A stretch of DNA of 64,000 nucleotides, taken from contig JAPXKJ010000003.1 in assembly GCA_033810155.1 (NCBI GenBank), positions 1 through 64,000 on the forward strand. Direction: 5' to 3'. Shown here in pieces: positions 35,920 through 43,960 of the stretch. The notes beneath the pieces were generated by a model, which searched no databases, was not told the origin of the DNA, and worked only from the letters and a program-made list of their open reading frames with translations. The translations under genes and the position numbers were made by a program. The DNA comes from UBA3907 sp033810155. GTDB taxonomy: Bacteria > Bacillota > Sulfobacillia > Fermentithermobacillales > Fermentithermobacillaceae. How positions within the stretch are numbered: position 1 is the first letter of the stretch; each line of letters opens with the position of its first letter.

Positions 35920-36057
35920 CTATGACACCTCCTCCTGGTTCCGGATAGCTTGTAACCCTCATATTGTACATCACTTTTGGCAAGTTGGCTAATCCAATGT
36001 GGCACCGCAATATAGTTGGGAGCTGGCCTAACAAGTAGGACTCTTTTTTGCGCCATC

Positions 36058-37416
36058 TTACAACATCTCTACATTTGCCCTTGGCACCACAACTTGTTCA
36101 CCATTTGCAAGTAGTACTTTGACAACTGGCACTTTTGCTTCGGTCTCTATCATCACAGGCTCTTTTGTGATTTCAGCAATAGTCCCTACCGCACCAAAGT
36201 AAGGTTCGTTTACGATCCGTATTTGTGCACCTTGCCTCAGATCAATATCATACCGCACCGGCTTAGCTAATTCGCCTTCATAACCAAAGAACGAAACGAT
36301 TATCTCGGGTCTTATGGCTCCCGCTCTGATCTGAGTTGCACCATTCATAGACGCCGTCATTCCCTCAAGAGCCGCTAGGGTTTCCCATACTTCCCTTCTC
36401 ATGTCTAGATGCCCGAAGCCTTCCATGAGAATTACGGTTAGAGGTATATCTTCTTGGCCCGTGATGCCTATTCCGAGTTTTACGCCCAACGACTGAGTGA
36501 GATTGAAGTAGTTCGCCGTGCCTGTTACAACTCCTTTGGCTCCAACCTCTATAGCTTTTGAAAAAGCGTCATTCGTGGCAAAAGAGCCACCGATGATTAT
36601 CTTGCCTTTGCAGTCATCGGTTATCATGTCAGCTTCTAGAACTTGGTCCGGTCCATTTGCAAGGACCATGATCTCACCATGAGTCTCACGACCAAGGCCA
36701 AAAATACCGTTAAGTTTGATCCCCGGGGTCTCAATGACACATCCACGCGTTTCCATTACTTCTGAAACACGTCCCTCTACATAAGCGTTGACTATGACTT
36801 CTCTGAAGGGACGCGAAATGGTGACTTTCCCGGTTTTGGTATCGATATCAGATATTATTCCGGATACAGGCGCAAGCGCTGTCTTCGTAAAGAAAGCCTG
36901 AGCCTCGCCCTTTTTTGCGATCATCTGACCTTTCTTTACCTCTTGTCCCACTGTCCTCAGCATGTGTTGCGGTAATTCCTCGGGCTTACACTTTATCTCA
37001 AAGGCGACATCGAAGGTGACAGGAGGCTCCTCTTTGCCAAATTCCTCGCGTATAGTTACCCTTCCAGACCGGTCGGATATCGACTCTATAACGCCATCTG
37101 TAGGAGATTCCAGTTCTTTCCTACCATATAGCCCCTGCTCCGCCCTGGCAAAGACTTCTTTCGTCTTGACCGAATCGCCTATTCCTTTCAACATACTTTT
37201 GGAAAGCTGAGCCGGTTCGACTCCCAACAATCTAGCGGCAGGTATGACCCAGGGAATCCCAGGCTTCATAGCTATTTTGGCTACCGGTGTATCAGGTTTT
37301 ACTATATCCCCCACTTCAACAAGCACTTCTCCTGGGAGAGGCAGCTTGCGAGTTTTTCTCACAAGTGCAATCTGGCTTTTAACATTAGTCGGCAAATCTG
37401 CTAAAAAGTCCGCCAC
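36058..37416 (-). CDS. Sandwich/KOW-like partner of GlmL-like ATPase, copy 2 (enlarged)
   Basis: Paralogue of the protein at 32402-33526, with about 452 residues. It shares the N-terminal LPLPGEVLVEVGDIV segment, the central GGSFATNDAF and GATQIRAGAIRPEIIV motifs and the C-terminal VPRANVEML. It differs by one extra sandwich unit: SPTDGVIESISDRSGRVTI is repeated as APVSGIISDIDTKTGKVTI about 85 residues later. The chosen GTG at 37416 has AGGAGGG 7 bases upstream and overlaps the ATPase gene by 32 bases. Tight pairing suggests a complex with the ATPase. Confidence 0.7.
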   Translation of the reverse strand: MADFLADLPTNVKSQIALVRKTRKLPLPGEVLVEVGDIVKPDTPVAKIAMKPGIPWVIPAARLLGVEPAQLSKSMLKGIGDSVKTKEVFARAEQGLYGRKELESPTDGVIESISDRSGRVTIREEFGKEEPPVTFDVAFEIKCKPEELPQHMLRTVGQEVKKGQMIAKKGEAQAFFTKTALAPVSGIISDIDTKTGKVTISRPFREVIVNAYVEGRVSEVMETRGCVIETPGIKLNGIFGLGRETHGEIMVLANGPDQVLEADMITDDCKGKIIIGGSFATNDAFSKAIEVGAKGVVTGTANYFNLTQSLGVKLGIGITGQEDIPLTVILMEGFGHLDMRREVWETLAALEGMTASMNGATQIRAGAIRPEIIVSFFGYEGELAKPVRYDIDLRQGAQIRIVNEPYFGAVGTIAEITKEPVMIETEAKVPVVKVLLANGEQVVVPRANVEML

Positions 37417-39316
37417 GCTTCTTCCCTCCTTTTCCACCTTCCGACCTCTTCGCCGGGTACTTTTCTTGCAGCTCACGAATTTCATCCATTGGGTACGCGT
37501 TCATACCTTGAATCCAAGATGTGAGCAAATTGATTCGTTCCACGTTATCTTCGGGCAACTCCAGAGGGCGTCCTCTACCATCTAGGATGACACCGACCAA
37601 ACCGCCGTGGATCTCTTTCTCCAACGCCTTACCTTTTCCATCACCTACATCTATGTTCCCACCGTGAGGTTGTATCCTACAGACGGCAGTTTCGCCAACC
37701 CCTAACGGTATAACCTGGAGTTCTCCTCCTGTAACCTTGTGCTCTACTACAGTACCATCTTCCATGGTCATCTTAACCGTAGCTGCCACCTGGCCACGTT
37801 TGAACGATCCAACCGGGGCTATTACGGTCCCTAGTCTTACAAGACAGTCTTTCTCGAAAACCTCGGCAGATACCTCAGGGTATACCGACGAAAGAACACC
37901 AAGATGAGGCATCATGAATATCGAGTCCACAGCTAGATAGGTTACCCCTGAAGGCTCAAAAGCATCGATGAGCATCAAAGCAGCCTGTTGTCGTCTCGGA
38001 GCATGCGAAAGAGCTCCGCCTGAACCAACTAGCATATCAAGATGGAGCATGTCTATTATGTCGCGTCCGGTAGCCGATGCTACTTTGCCTCGACCCGTAA
38101 CCTGAAGTCCCACCTCTTCTTTTTCTACCTTCTTGGCAAGACTCTTGTGGTGTTCAAAACTAAGGCGAAGCGCTTCCCTGGCAATAGCCTGTTCAACTAT
38201 TAGGTGGTACATTGTTTGTGGAATTGTAGTAGGTCTTATCATCTTATTTGCAACCCAGTCCGAGATGCGAGACTGGTCGACCTCGAAAGGTACCCATCGC
38301 AGAATGTTATCGAATCCTGCTTCTTCCAAAACGTTGCAAATAGAGTAGCTCATACCTAGGTTCGCAGATACCGTCCTGGTGAAAGTGTCCTCGAAGTGTG
38401 AAAACACGTCAGTAGTAGCGCCGCCAATGTCTACACCTATGATATTCTCATTATTCCTTTCTGCAAGGAGCATAATAAGTTTACCCACTGCACCAGGAGT
38501 GGGCATAATCGTCGTATCAACCCATTCCATGAGAGTCCCGTACCCTGGAGCTTGAGCCATGACGTGATTCATGAAAATCTCATGAATTGCTTCCCTGGCA
38601 GGTCCCAAGTTTTCAATATCGTGCCGGGGCCTCAAATTGTCGACTATGTTCACGTCCATGTCCGCCCCGCATATTTCCATAACAAGGTCTTGGGCGTCTT
38701 TATTGCCTGCGTATATTAGTGGCAGTTTGTACGTCGCCCCAAACCTCGGCTGCGGGTTCGCTTGTTTTATAATCTCGGCAATTGACGCTATATAAGCAAC
38801 TGAGCCGCCATCTACACCACCTGACATGAGGATAATGTCAGGCCGCAATTCTGTAATCCTGGTGATCTGCTCCGATTGTGATCTACCGTCATCTACCGAG
38901 ATTACATCCAACACAACCGCACCTGCACCTAAGGCAGCACGGTGAGCTGAACTGGCACTTATTGTCTTTACTAATCCTGCAACCATCATCTGCAATCCTC
39001 CACCCGCAGATGATGTCGAAACGTAGATATCTACCCCCTTGTCACCTTCCTTGGGCCGAATCAAATTGCCTGACTCATCTAGAATTGGCCTATCAATAAG
39101 CTCCTCGATGCGCCGAATTGATTTCTTGACCCCAATCATGACATCTTCCCATGGTTCCTCAACTGTGGTCGGCATTTCTCCACGAGTTACCAATCGATAT
39201 TCGTCGCCACGTTTCTCGATAAGTATGGCTTTAGTAGTGGTCGACCCAACGTCGGTGGCAAGGATAGACTCTACCGGTTTGTTATCAAGGCCTTCCTTTC
39301 GCTGGATTTCTTCCAT
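37385..39316 (-). CDS. GlmL/MutL-type ASKHA ATPase, copy 2
   Basis: A 643-residue paralogue of the ATPase at 33544-35406, with ATDVGSTTTKAILIEK, GVDIGGATTDVFSHF and VGSGGALSHAPRRQQAA. The two copies are similar along the whole length. This copy has an extra Gly/Lys-rich basic tail (KGGKKRGGLFSRFAD) whose codons double as the ribosome site and start of the next gene. The ATG follows GGAGGG. The nearest upstream gene is a PH-like membrane protein 96 bases away. Confidence 0.85.
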   Translation of the reverse strand: MEEIQRKEGLDNKPVESILATDVGSTTTKAILIEKRGDEYRLVTRGEMPTTVEEPWEDVMIGVKKSIRRIEELIDRPILDESGNLIRPKEGDKGVDIYVSTSSAGGGLQMMVAGLVKTISASSAHRAALGAGAVVLDVISVDDGRSQSEQITRITELRPDIILMSGGVDGGSVAYIASIAEIIKQANPQPRFGATYKLPLIYAGNKDAQDLVMEICGADMDVNIVDNLRPRHDIENLGPAREAIHEIFMNHVMAQAPGYGTLMEWVDTTIMPTPGAVGKLIMLLAERNNENIIGVDIGGATTDVFSHFEDTFTRTVSANLGMSYSICNVLEEAGFDNILRWVPFEVDQSRISDWVANKMIRPTTIPQTMYHLIVEQAIAREALRLSFEHHKSLAKKVEKEEVGLQVTGRGKVASATGRDIIDMLHLDMLVGSGGALSHAPRRQQAALMLIDAFEPSGVTYLAVDSIFMMPHLGVLSSVYPEVSAEVFEKDCLVRLGTVIAPVGSFKRGQVAATVKMTMEDGTVVEHKVTGGELQVIPLGVGETAVCRIQPHGGNIDVGDGKGKALEKEIHGGLVGVILDGRGRPLELPEDNVERINLLTSWIQGMNAYPMDEIRELQEKYPAKRSEGGKGGKKRGGLFSRFAD

Positions 39317-39412
39317 CCGATTCCCTCCTCAAAGTCCTTTGTTCATCCAACAGACAATCTAGACTGGCGCATTCTCTATTGCGCCATAATTCTACTTTCA
39401 CATTTGCACACA

Positions 39413-40120
39413 TCATTCTTTGGGTTTGATGTTGCGAATTCGCTCAATTGCGGCCCGGATCCCTCCTCTTTCCTTCTTCTCTTTTTTGACAAGTTCGTCT
39501 TTCTCACTAAACGCCTGTTCAGGCATGGTGAGTTTCGAGGAAACTATTTCGAGCACCGTGTCTTTGTTTGAACCATCGGGGTAGTAATAGAGAAACATGC
39601 CCTGCTTCATTCGTCCCCTCACCGTCCGCGTATCGTGTGAAAGGAGCACACCGTCGTGGAATTGATAGTAAGTCAAGAACTTATCCCAAGAACGGATATC
39701 CCTTGCCAAAAAGGTCCTATACCCAACCGTTTGCTCTGTAATCACATATTTTACTGGGAACAAGTAAACGGCCAACCTGTTCAAAAGTATAAGTGTCATC
39801 ACAGCCACGAAGAAAAACTGCGGAAACGCCCAGTAAGCAAGCCCTATACAACCTGCTACAGATGCTACCACTAGGGTGGAGACGCCCGGACGAAGCGGAA
39901 GGAGCCAAACCTTCCACGAGTATAATTCGACATCCTCTTTTTCTTGTTCGGCTGCTTGGGGGATGCTCTCTCCGGTAATCCCCTTACCTGCGTTGTTCTC
40001 AGATTCGCTTCTCGCTTCAGCATCGCCTTTTTTGGGCAGCGGACCTCTGAGATATGAAGGTCTGCTTGCATCAGGAGTCTGCTTGTCAGTGCCCTTCGAC
40101 TCATCTTTTGCTTCCGTCAT
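39413..40120 (-). CDS. Membrane protein with bacterial PH-like domain
   Basis: About 235 residues of unknown function. The first 75 are hydrophilic and Pro/Glu/Lys-rich. Two close hydrophobic helices follow (around PGVSTLVVASVAGCIGLAYW and FFFVAVMTLILLNRLAVYLF). The C-terminal part (YVITEQTVGYRTFL, RDIRSWDKFLTYY) resembles the bacterial PH (bPH2) domain. The frame reaches 40255, but the ATG at 40120 has GGGGAGG at the right distance and was chosen. It precedes the second GlmL-like ATPase and may anchor that system to the membrane; this is inference. Confidence 0.7.
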   Translation of the reverse strand: MTEAKDESKGTDKQTPDASRPSYLRGPLPKKGDAEARSESENNAGKGITGESIPQAAEQEKEDVELYSWKVWLLPLRPGVSTLVVASVAGCIGLAYWAFPQFFFVAVMTLILLNRLAVYLFPVKYVITEQTVGYRTFLARDIRSWDKFLTYYQFHDGVLLSHDTRTVRGRMKQGMFLYYYPDGSNKDTVLEIVSSKLTMPEQAFSEKDELVKKEKKERGGIRAAIERIRNIKPKE

Positions 40121-40251
40121 TGTAACCTCCCCAATGAACACGTTTGTTGCCACTTGTATCATATGCCCTGGGCATTTCCTACCTGATTCTACGATCCTCG
40201 GGAATATCCTGCAACTTGATGATTGCGGTCCGCACAATAGCCCAACCATGC

Positions 40252-41388
40252 TCAATCGATAACCTGATGCCTTGCCAAGATCTCGAGCACTGTGTCAATA
40301 GGTAGACCGAATCTTGTATGCCCATCGCGCCCTACCATAGTCTCCGCCATGAACAATGAGTTTAGCACACTCTCTTCAACCGCCTCTACGCAGGCTCTGA
40401 ACAACAGGCCTAAGTATGGAGAATCATCGCTTATGTACCTCTGCTCAGATAATTCTGGGGTATCAGAATCTGACACCTTATTAGCTGTTGAGAAGGCCAA
40501 TGCAAAATCGCCACTACCATGGGAGAACACAGACCCAGTGCGAGCTAAGCCACCCTGACAGCGCCGGGCGACCCGCAACAGCTGCCTGTCTGATAAGGGG
40601 GCATCTGTTCCCACAATAATTATGATCGAACCTGGAGGCGTCTGAGATTGCGCTCCAATGGACCTCTTGAGTTCTATTCCTACGGGGATCCCGCAAATCA
40701 GCAGATCTTCAAGTCTGCCAAAGTTAGACATCACCAGAACACCCAATGTCCATCGTTCATCCATCTCCAATACTCTCGAAGAGGTACCAATCCCCCCCTT
40801 GAATCCTAGACACGACATACCGGTCCCTCCGCCGACGTTGCCTTCATCTACAGGACCATCTGTAGCATGGTAAAGTGCAGAAAAGACGTGTTCCTTCTTT
40901 ACGTGTCTCCCTCTTATGTCGTTGAGATATCCATCATTACATTCCAATACGCATGGATTAACCGTTCCCGCAGATACACCTATCTCCGGGTTACCTTCCA
41001 ACATGTACTCACAAAGGCTATCCCAAGCCAAACCTACGCTAAGGGTGTTTGTAAGAATAATAGGTGTTTCTATGGTGCCGAGTTCCTGTATCTGTGCAAT
41101 GCCTGTAGCCTTACCAAAACCGTTGATTACGTGTATGGCACCTCTCACTTTGTCTTTAAACAAATTGCCTCCGTGAGGCAAGACCGCAGTAACTCCCGTT
41201 CGAACTGGGCCCTTTCCCGGGTCAAGTGGGCCTTCACCTTCAACTATCGTGCAATGACCTACAAGAACTCCCGGAACATCTGTTATAGAATTCAAAGGAC
41301 CAGTTGGCAAAACCCCTGTTGATAACTTGCATTCTCGAAACCTGCGTCGAGAGTACTCGGTAGACCCTACTGAAATGTCATGTCTCAT
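40252..41388 (-). CDS. P1 family (S58, DmpA/BapA-type) aminopeptidase
   Basis: Self-processing Ntn-type aminopeptidase, 378 residues. The family opening ITDVPGVLVGHCTI, the NVGGGTGMSCLGFKGG motif and the GIGTSSRVL segment with the likely nucleophilic Ser are present. Such enzymes cleave N-terminal D- or beta-amino acids or ordinary short peptides. It is in line with a C26 hydrolase and a D-cysteine-desulfhydrase-like gene, suggesting use of unusual amino acids. The ATG at 41388 has a GGAGG 13 bases upstream, which is longer than ideal. Confidence 0.88.
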   Translation of the reverse strand: MRHDISVGSTEYSRRRFRECKLSTGVLPTGPLNSITDVPGVLVGHCTIVEGEGPLDPGKGPVRTGVTAVLPHGGNLFKDKVRGAIHVINGFGKATGIAQIQELGTIETPIILTNTLSVGLAWDSLCEYMLEGNPEIGVSAGTVNPCVLECNDGYLNDIRGRHVKKEHVFSALYHATDGPVDEGNVGGGTGMSCLGFKGGIGTSSRVLEMDERWTLGVLVMSNFGRLEDLLICGIPVGIELKRSIGAQSQTPPGSIIIIVGTDAPLSDRQLLRVARRCQGGLARTGSVFSHGSGDFALAFSTANKVSDSDTPELSEQRYISDDSPYLGLLFRACVEAVEESVLNSLFMAETMVGRDGHTRFGLPIDTVLEILARHQVID

Positions 41389-41409
41389 TACTAGCTAATA
41401 ACCTCCAAA

Positions 41410-42117
41410 TCAACGACTAAACTCTTTTGCAGCTTCGACAAATGCCTTAAACGGTTTGATAAACAAAGGATTATGTCTCCACATTCCTTCTGGATGCCAC
41501 TGAATAAGCAGTACAAATCCTTGTCTAGCTTCCACCACTTCTACCACCCCATCAAGGGCTCTACCCGACACGGTCAAACCATCTCCCGGATCCCTAACCG
41601 ACTGATGGTGATACGAATTAACGACCAGACGGCGGGTTTCAAAAATGTCTGCCGCCATGGAACCTTCCTCTAGAATTACCTCGTGCGTCCCGTACCATCT
41701 CGGGGCATCTTGATTGTGTTTCATTGCTCCCCCAACCTGGGACGGTATATCCTGCACCAGCGAACCGCCTGCAGCTACGTTAACTACCTGGCATCCTCTG
41801 CAAATGCCCAGAATGGGCACCCTGCGTTCAAGAGCCAGTCTAGCAACGTTAAACTCTAGTTCGTCGAGCCTAGGGTTTATGGAACCAAGTTTCTGATGCG
41901 GACGTTCCATATACCTTTGAGGATCTATATCGGCGCCTCCCGGAAATACTACTCCATCTACCCTCGACACAAGCTCCTCAGCTTCCGATTTGCCTACCAT
42001 CGGAATCAAAAGAGGTATGCCACCTCCTTCTAGCACTGCATCAACATAGGTATACTGCAATACCGAAGCCTGTCTTTCTTCATTCCAGCTAGCCGTTATA
42101 CCAATAATTGGTTTCAA
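41410..42117 (-). CDS. Peptidase C26 / gamma-glutamyl-gamma-aminobutyrate hydrolase-like protein
   Basis: Class I glutamine amidotransferase-like hydrolase of 235 residues. It has the nucleophile elbow GICRGCQVVNVAAGG, the His of WHPEGMW near the C-terminus and the PGGADIDPQRY segment seen in the PuuD group. It probably cleaves gamma-glutamyl amides. The TTG start at 42117 follows GAAGGGA and begins one base after the upstream stop codon. Confidence 0.88.
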   Translation of the reverse strand: MKPIIGITASWNEERQASVLQYTYVDAVLEGGGIPLLIPMVGKSEAEELVSRVDGVVFPGGADIDPQRYMERPHQKLGSINPRLDELEFNVARLALERRVPILGICRGCQVVNVAAGGSLVQDIPSQVGGAMKHNQDAPRWYGTHEVILEEGSMAADIFETRRLVVNSYHHQSVRDPGDGLTVSGRALDGVVEVVEARQGFVLLIQWHPEGMWRHNPLFIKPFKAFVEAAKEFSR

Positions 42118-42118
42118 C

Positions 42119-43198
42119 TTAAATCCCTTCTTTCAAGAAAGCATCTACATACGCGAAATTCGCGGGCGCTCCTCCTGTATGGAGAAAAACTATCGCCTCA
42201 TCTTTATCATATAATCTGTTTCGCACATCGCCTATCAGACATGCAAGCGCCTTACCTGTGTAAACCGGGTCGGTGATTATCCCCTCGCTTCGCGCAAGAG
42301 TAAGTATGGCTTCTATGCCTTCAGGAGTTGGCACGGCATATCCAGGACCAACATAGTCCTCTGTAATGCTTATGTTGGATTTCACATCGTCCTTGGTGAT
42401 ATTAAGAATTCGATCCTTTATTTCACGAAGGTCACACGAGCCACCCTCCGTTTCGGTCTCGGTATCTAGGCACTCTAACTTTTCTTTTATTAGTCCAATA
42501 GCTTCCATTACCAGTTCTAAGACTCTAGCTTCTTTCTTAGCGGCGCCAGGGCTTACCGCAACTCCCTTAATGGAAAAAGAAAGTTGGTATATGAGTTTGC
42601 CAAGCAATAGACCTGCCAAAGTCCCTGACGAACCGGTCGCAACATACACAGCGCTAGGGGAGACTCCCGCGTCCACAAAATCACGCGCAAGTTCTGCAGC
42701 ACAACCTATGTAACCTAGAGTTCCTATGCAGTTAGAGCCGCCTACCGGAATAACATAGGGGTTTTTGCCCTCCCGTTCTAAATCTGCCGCTGTTTCTTCT
42801 ATTACATCTTCAGAGAGTCTTTGCCCGGTAAAAACTAGCCGCGCTCCCAAGATATGATCTAACAGTAAGTTCCCCTGCCTAGTACCGGGATCATCACCGT
42901 CTAGAACAAGAACCGGCTGCATACCAAGTTTCACAGAAGCAGCTGCCGTCATCCTAGCATGGTTCGACTGGGGCCCTCCTGATGTAATCACTGTGTCGCA
43001 TTGTTTCGCAAGCGCGTCTCCAAGAAGAAACTCCAGTTTCCTTGCCTTGTTTCCGCCTAGAGCAAGCGCAGTAGCGTCATCTCGTTTGATGAATATCTGT
43101 GGTCCTCCTAATACCTGGCTGAACCGTGGAGTTCCTTCAAAAGGAGTGGGCAAATTGGCAAGATGCACCCTTGAGAATCCCAAAGTATTTTTTTGCAT
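42119..43198 (-). CDS. PLP-dependent D-cysteine desulfhydrase / ACC deaminase family protein
   Basis: Fold type II PLP enzyme, about 359 residues. The PLP lysine lies in LGGNKARKLEFL, and SGGPQSNHARMTAAA is the typical next motif; ATGSSGTLAGLL forms the phosphate-binding loop. Family members release ammonia from D-cysteine or aminocyclopropane carboxylate, and the two activities cannot be separated here. The ATG at 43198 has GAAGGGGG 7 bases upstream; the longer frame to 43219 begins at a TTG. Confidence 0.88.
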   Translation of the reverse strand: MQKNTLGFSRVHLANLPTPFEGTPRFSQVLGGPQIFIKRDDATALALGGNKARKLEFLLGDALAKQCDTVITSGGPQSNHARMTAAASVKLGMQPVLVLDGDDPGTRQGNLLLDHILGARLVFTGQRLSEDVIEETAADLEREGKNPYVIPVGGSNCIGTLGYIGCAAELARDFVDAGVSPSAVYVATGSSGTLAGLLLGKLIYQLSFSIKGVAVSPGAAKKEARVLELVMEAIGLIKEKLECLDTETETEGGSCDLREIKDRILNITKDDVKSNISITEDYVGPGYAVPTPEGIEAILTLARSEGIITDPVYTGKALACLIGDVRNRLYDKDEAIVFLHTGGAPANFAYVDAFLKEGI

Positions 43199-43234
43199 GT
43201 CAAAACCCCCTTCATACAAGAAATCATGATATAT

Positions 43235-43585
43235 CTATATCTCCTTAAGTCCCAATGAGATGGATAAGCCTTCATCAACTCTATCCATTATGTCTTTGTC
43301 GAGGTGCGCTACCCATTTCTTCAGCCGCCTTTTGTCTATGGTCCTAATCTGCTCAAGTAAAATGACAGAGTCCTTTTCGAGATTAGAAACGCTTGCAGGC
43401 AACTCAACATGAGTGGGAAGCTTTGCTTTTTGGATCTGCGAACTTATGGCCGAAACAATGACCGTAGGACTGTATTTATTCCCTATATCGTTTTGCACGA
43501 TTAGAACGGGTCTGAATCCGCCTTGTTCTGAACCAAGCACGGGATTCAAGTCTGCAAAATAGATATCTCCTCGAGAAGGCTCCAA
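43235..43585 (-). CDS. mazF: MazF/EndoA family endoribonuclease toxin
   Basis: Toxin of a type II module that cuts mRNA at short specific sites. It has 116 residues. RGDIYFADLNPVLGSEQGG and RPVLIVQNDIGN carry the conserved MazF surface, and LLEQIRTIDKRRL is the EndoA-type C-terminal motif. The TTG start at 43585 directly abuts the antitoxin stop codon, ensuring coupled synthesis. The surrounding acpS-nnr order matches the chromosomal ndoA locus of Bacilli, so it is probably a core-genome copy. Confidence 0.93.
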   Translation of the reverse strand: MEPSRGDIYFADLNPVLGSEQGGFRPVLIVQNDIGNKYSPTVIVSAISSQIQKAKLPTHVELPASVSNLEKDSVILLEQIRTIDKRRLKKWVAHLDKDIMDRVDEGLSISLGLKEI

Positions 43586-43924
43586 TCAGGTCTTCCTCCA
43601 TTTGTCTAAGTTCTCAGTACGCACGATCCTTCCTACCACCTCGGCGTAGTACTCATCATCGTAATCATTGCGAGGAAAACAAGCAAAATCGCACCATATC
43701 TCCTCAGCAAGCACTTGGTTTATCTCCGCCATTTCTAGGTATCCAGTTTTCATAGATTCAAGCATATTGTCCCTTTTTATCTTCTCAATATAAAAACAAC
43801 ATGCCTCTTCAATAAACAAAGACCGGGTCTTGCTCATTCTCCTTGCAATGTCATCTATATCTGCAAGTACACCTTCGGGAAGTTTTGTCACAAACTCTTT
43901 CATCCTGTCCAAATCTAAGCCCAC
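43586..43924 (-). CDS. MazE/EndoAI-like ribbon-helix-helix antitoxin
   Basis: Antitoxin partner of the adjacent MazF, 112 residues. Residues about 10-45 (FVTKLPEGVLADIDDIARRMSKTRSLFIEEA) fit a ribbon-helix-helix DNA-binding domain, and the middle ESMKTGYLEMAEIN matches EndoAI. The C-terminal 40 residues, rich in acidic and aromatic residues, exceed the usual length of about 93. The start is uncertain: GTG at 43924, or a TTG at 43912 that has AAGGGTGG at better spacing. Confidence 0.85.
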   Translation of the reverse strand: MGLDLDRMKEFVTKLPEGVLADIDDIARRMSKTRSLFIEEACCFYIEKIKRDNMLESMKTGYLEMAEINQVLAEEIWCDFACFPRNDYDDEYYAEVVGRIVRTENLDKWRKT

Positions 43925-43960
43925 CCTTTGGCAGGCCCTTCACCTCTCTTCGCAGAGTTT

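Noticed and set aside
40867..41322. 151-codon plus-strand frame opposite the P1 peptidase
   Set aside because: Composition looks like a frame shadow and the opposite strand encodes clear peptidase motifs.
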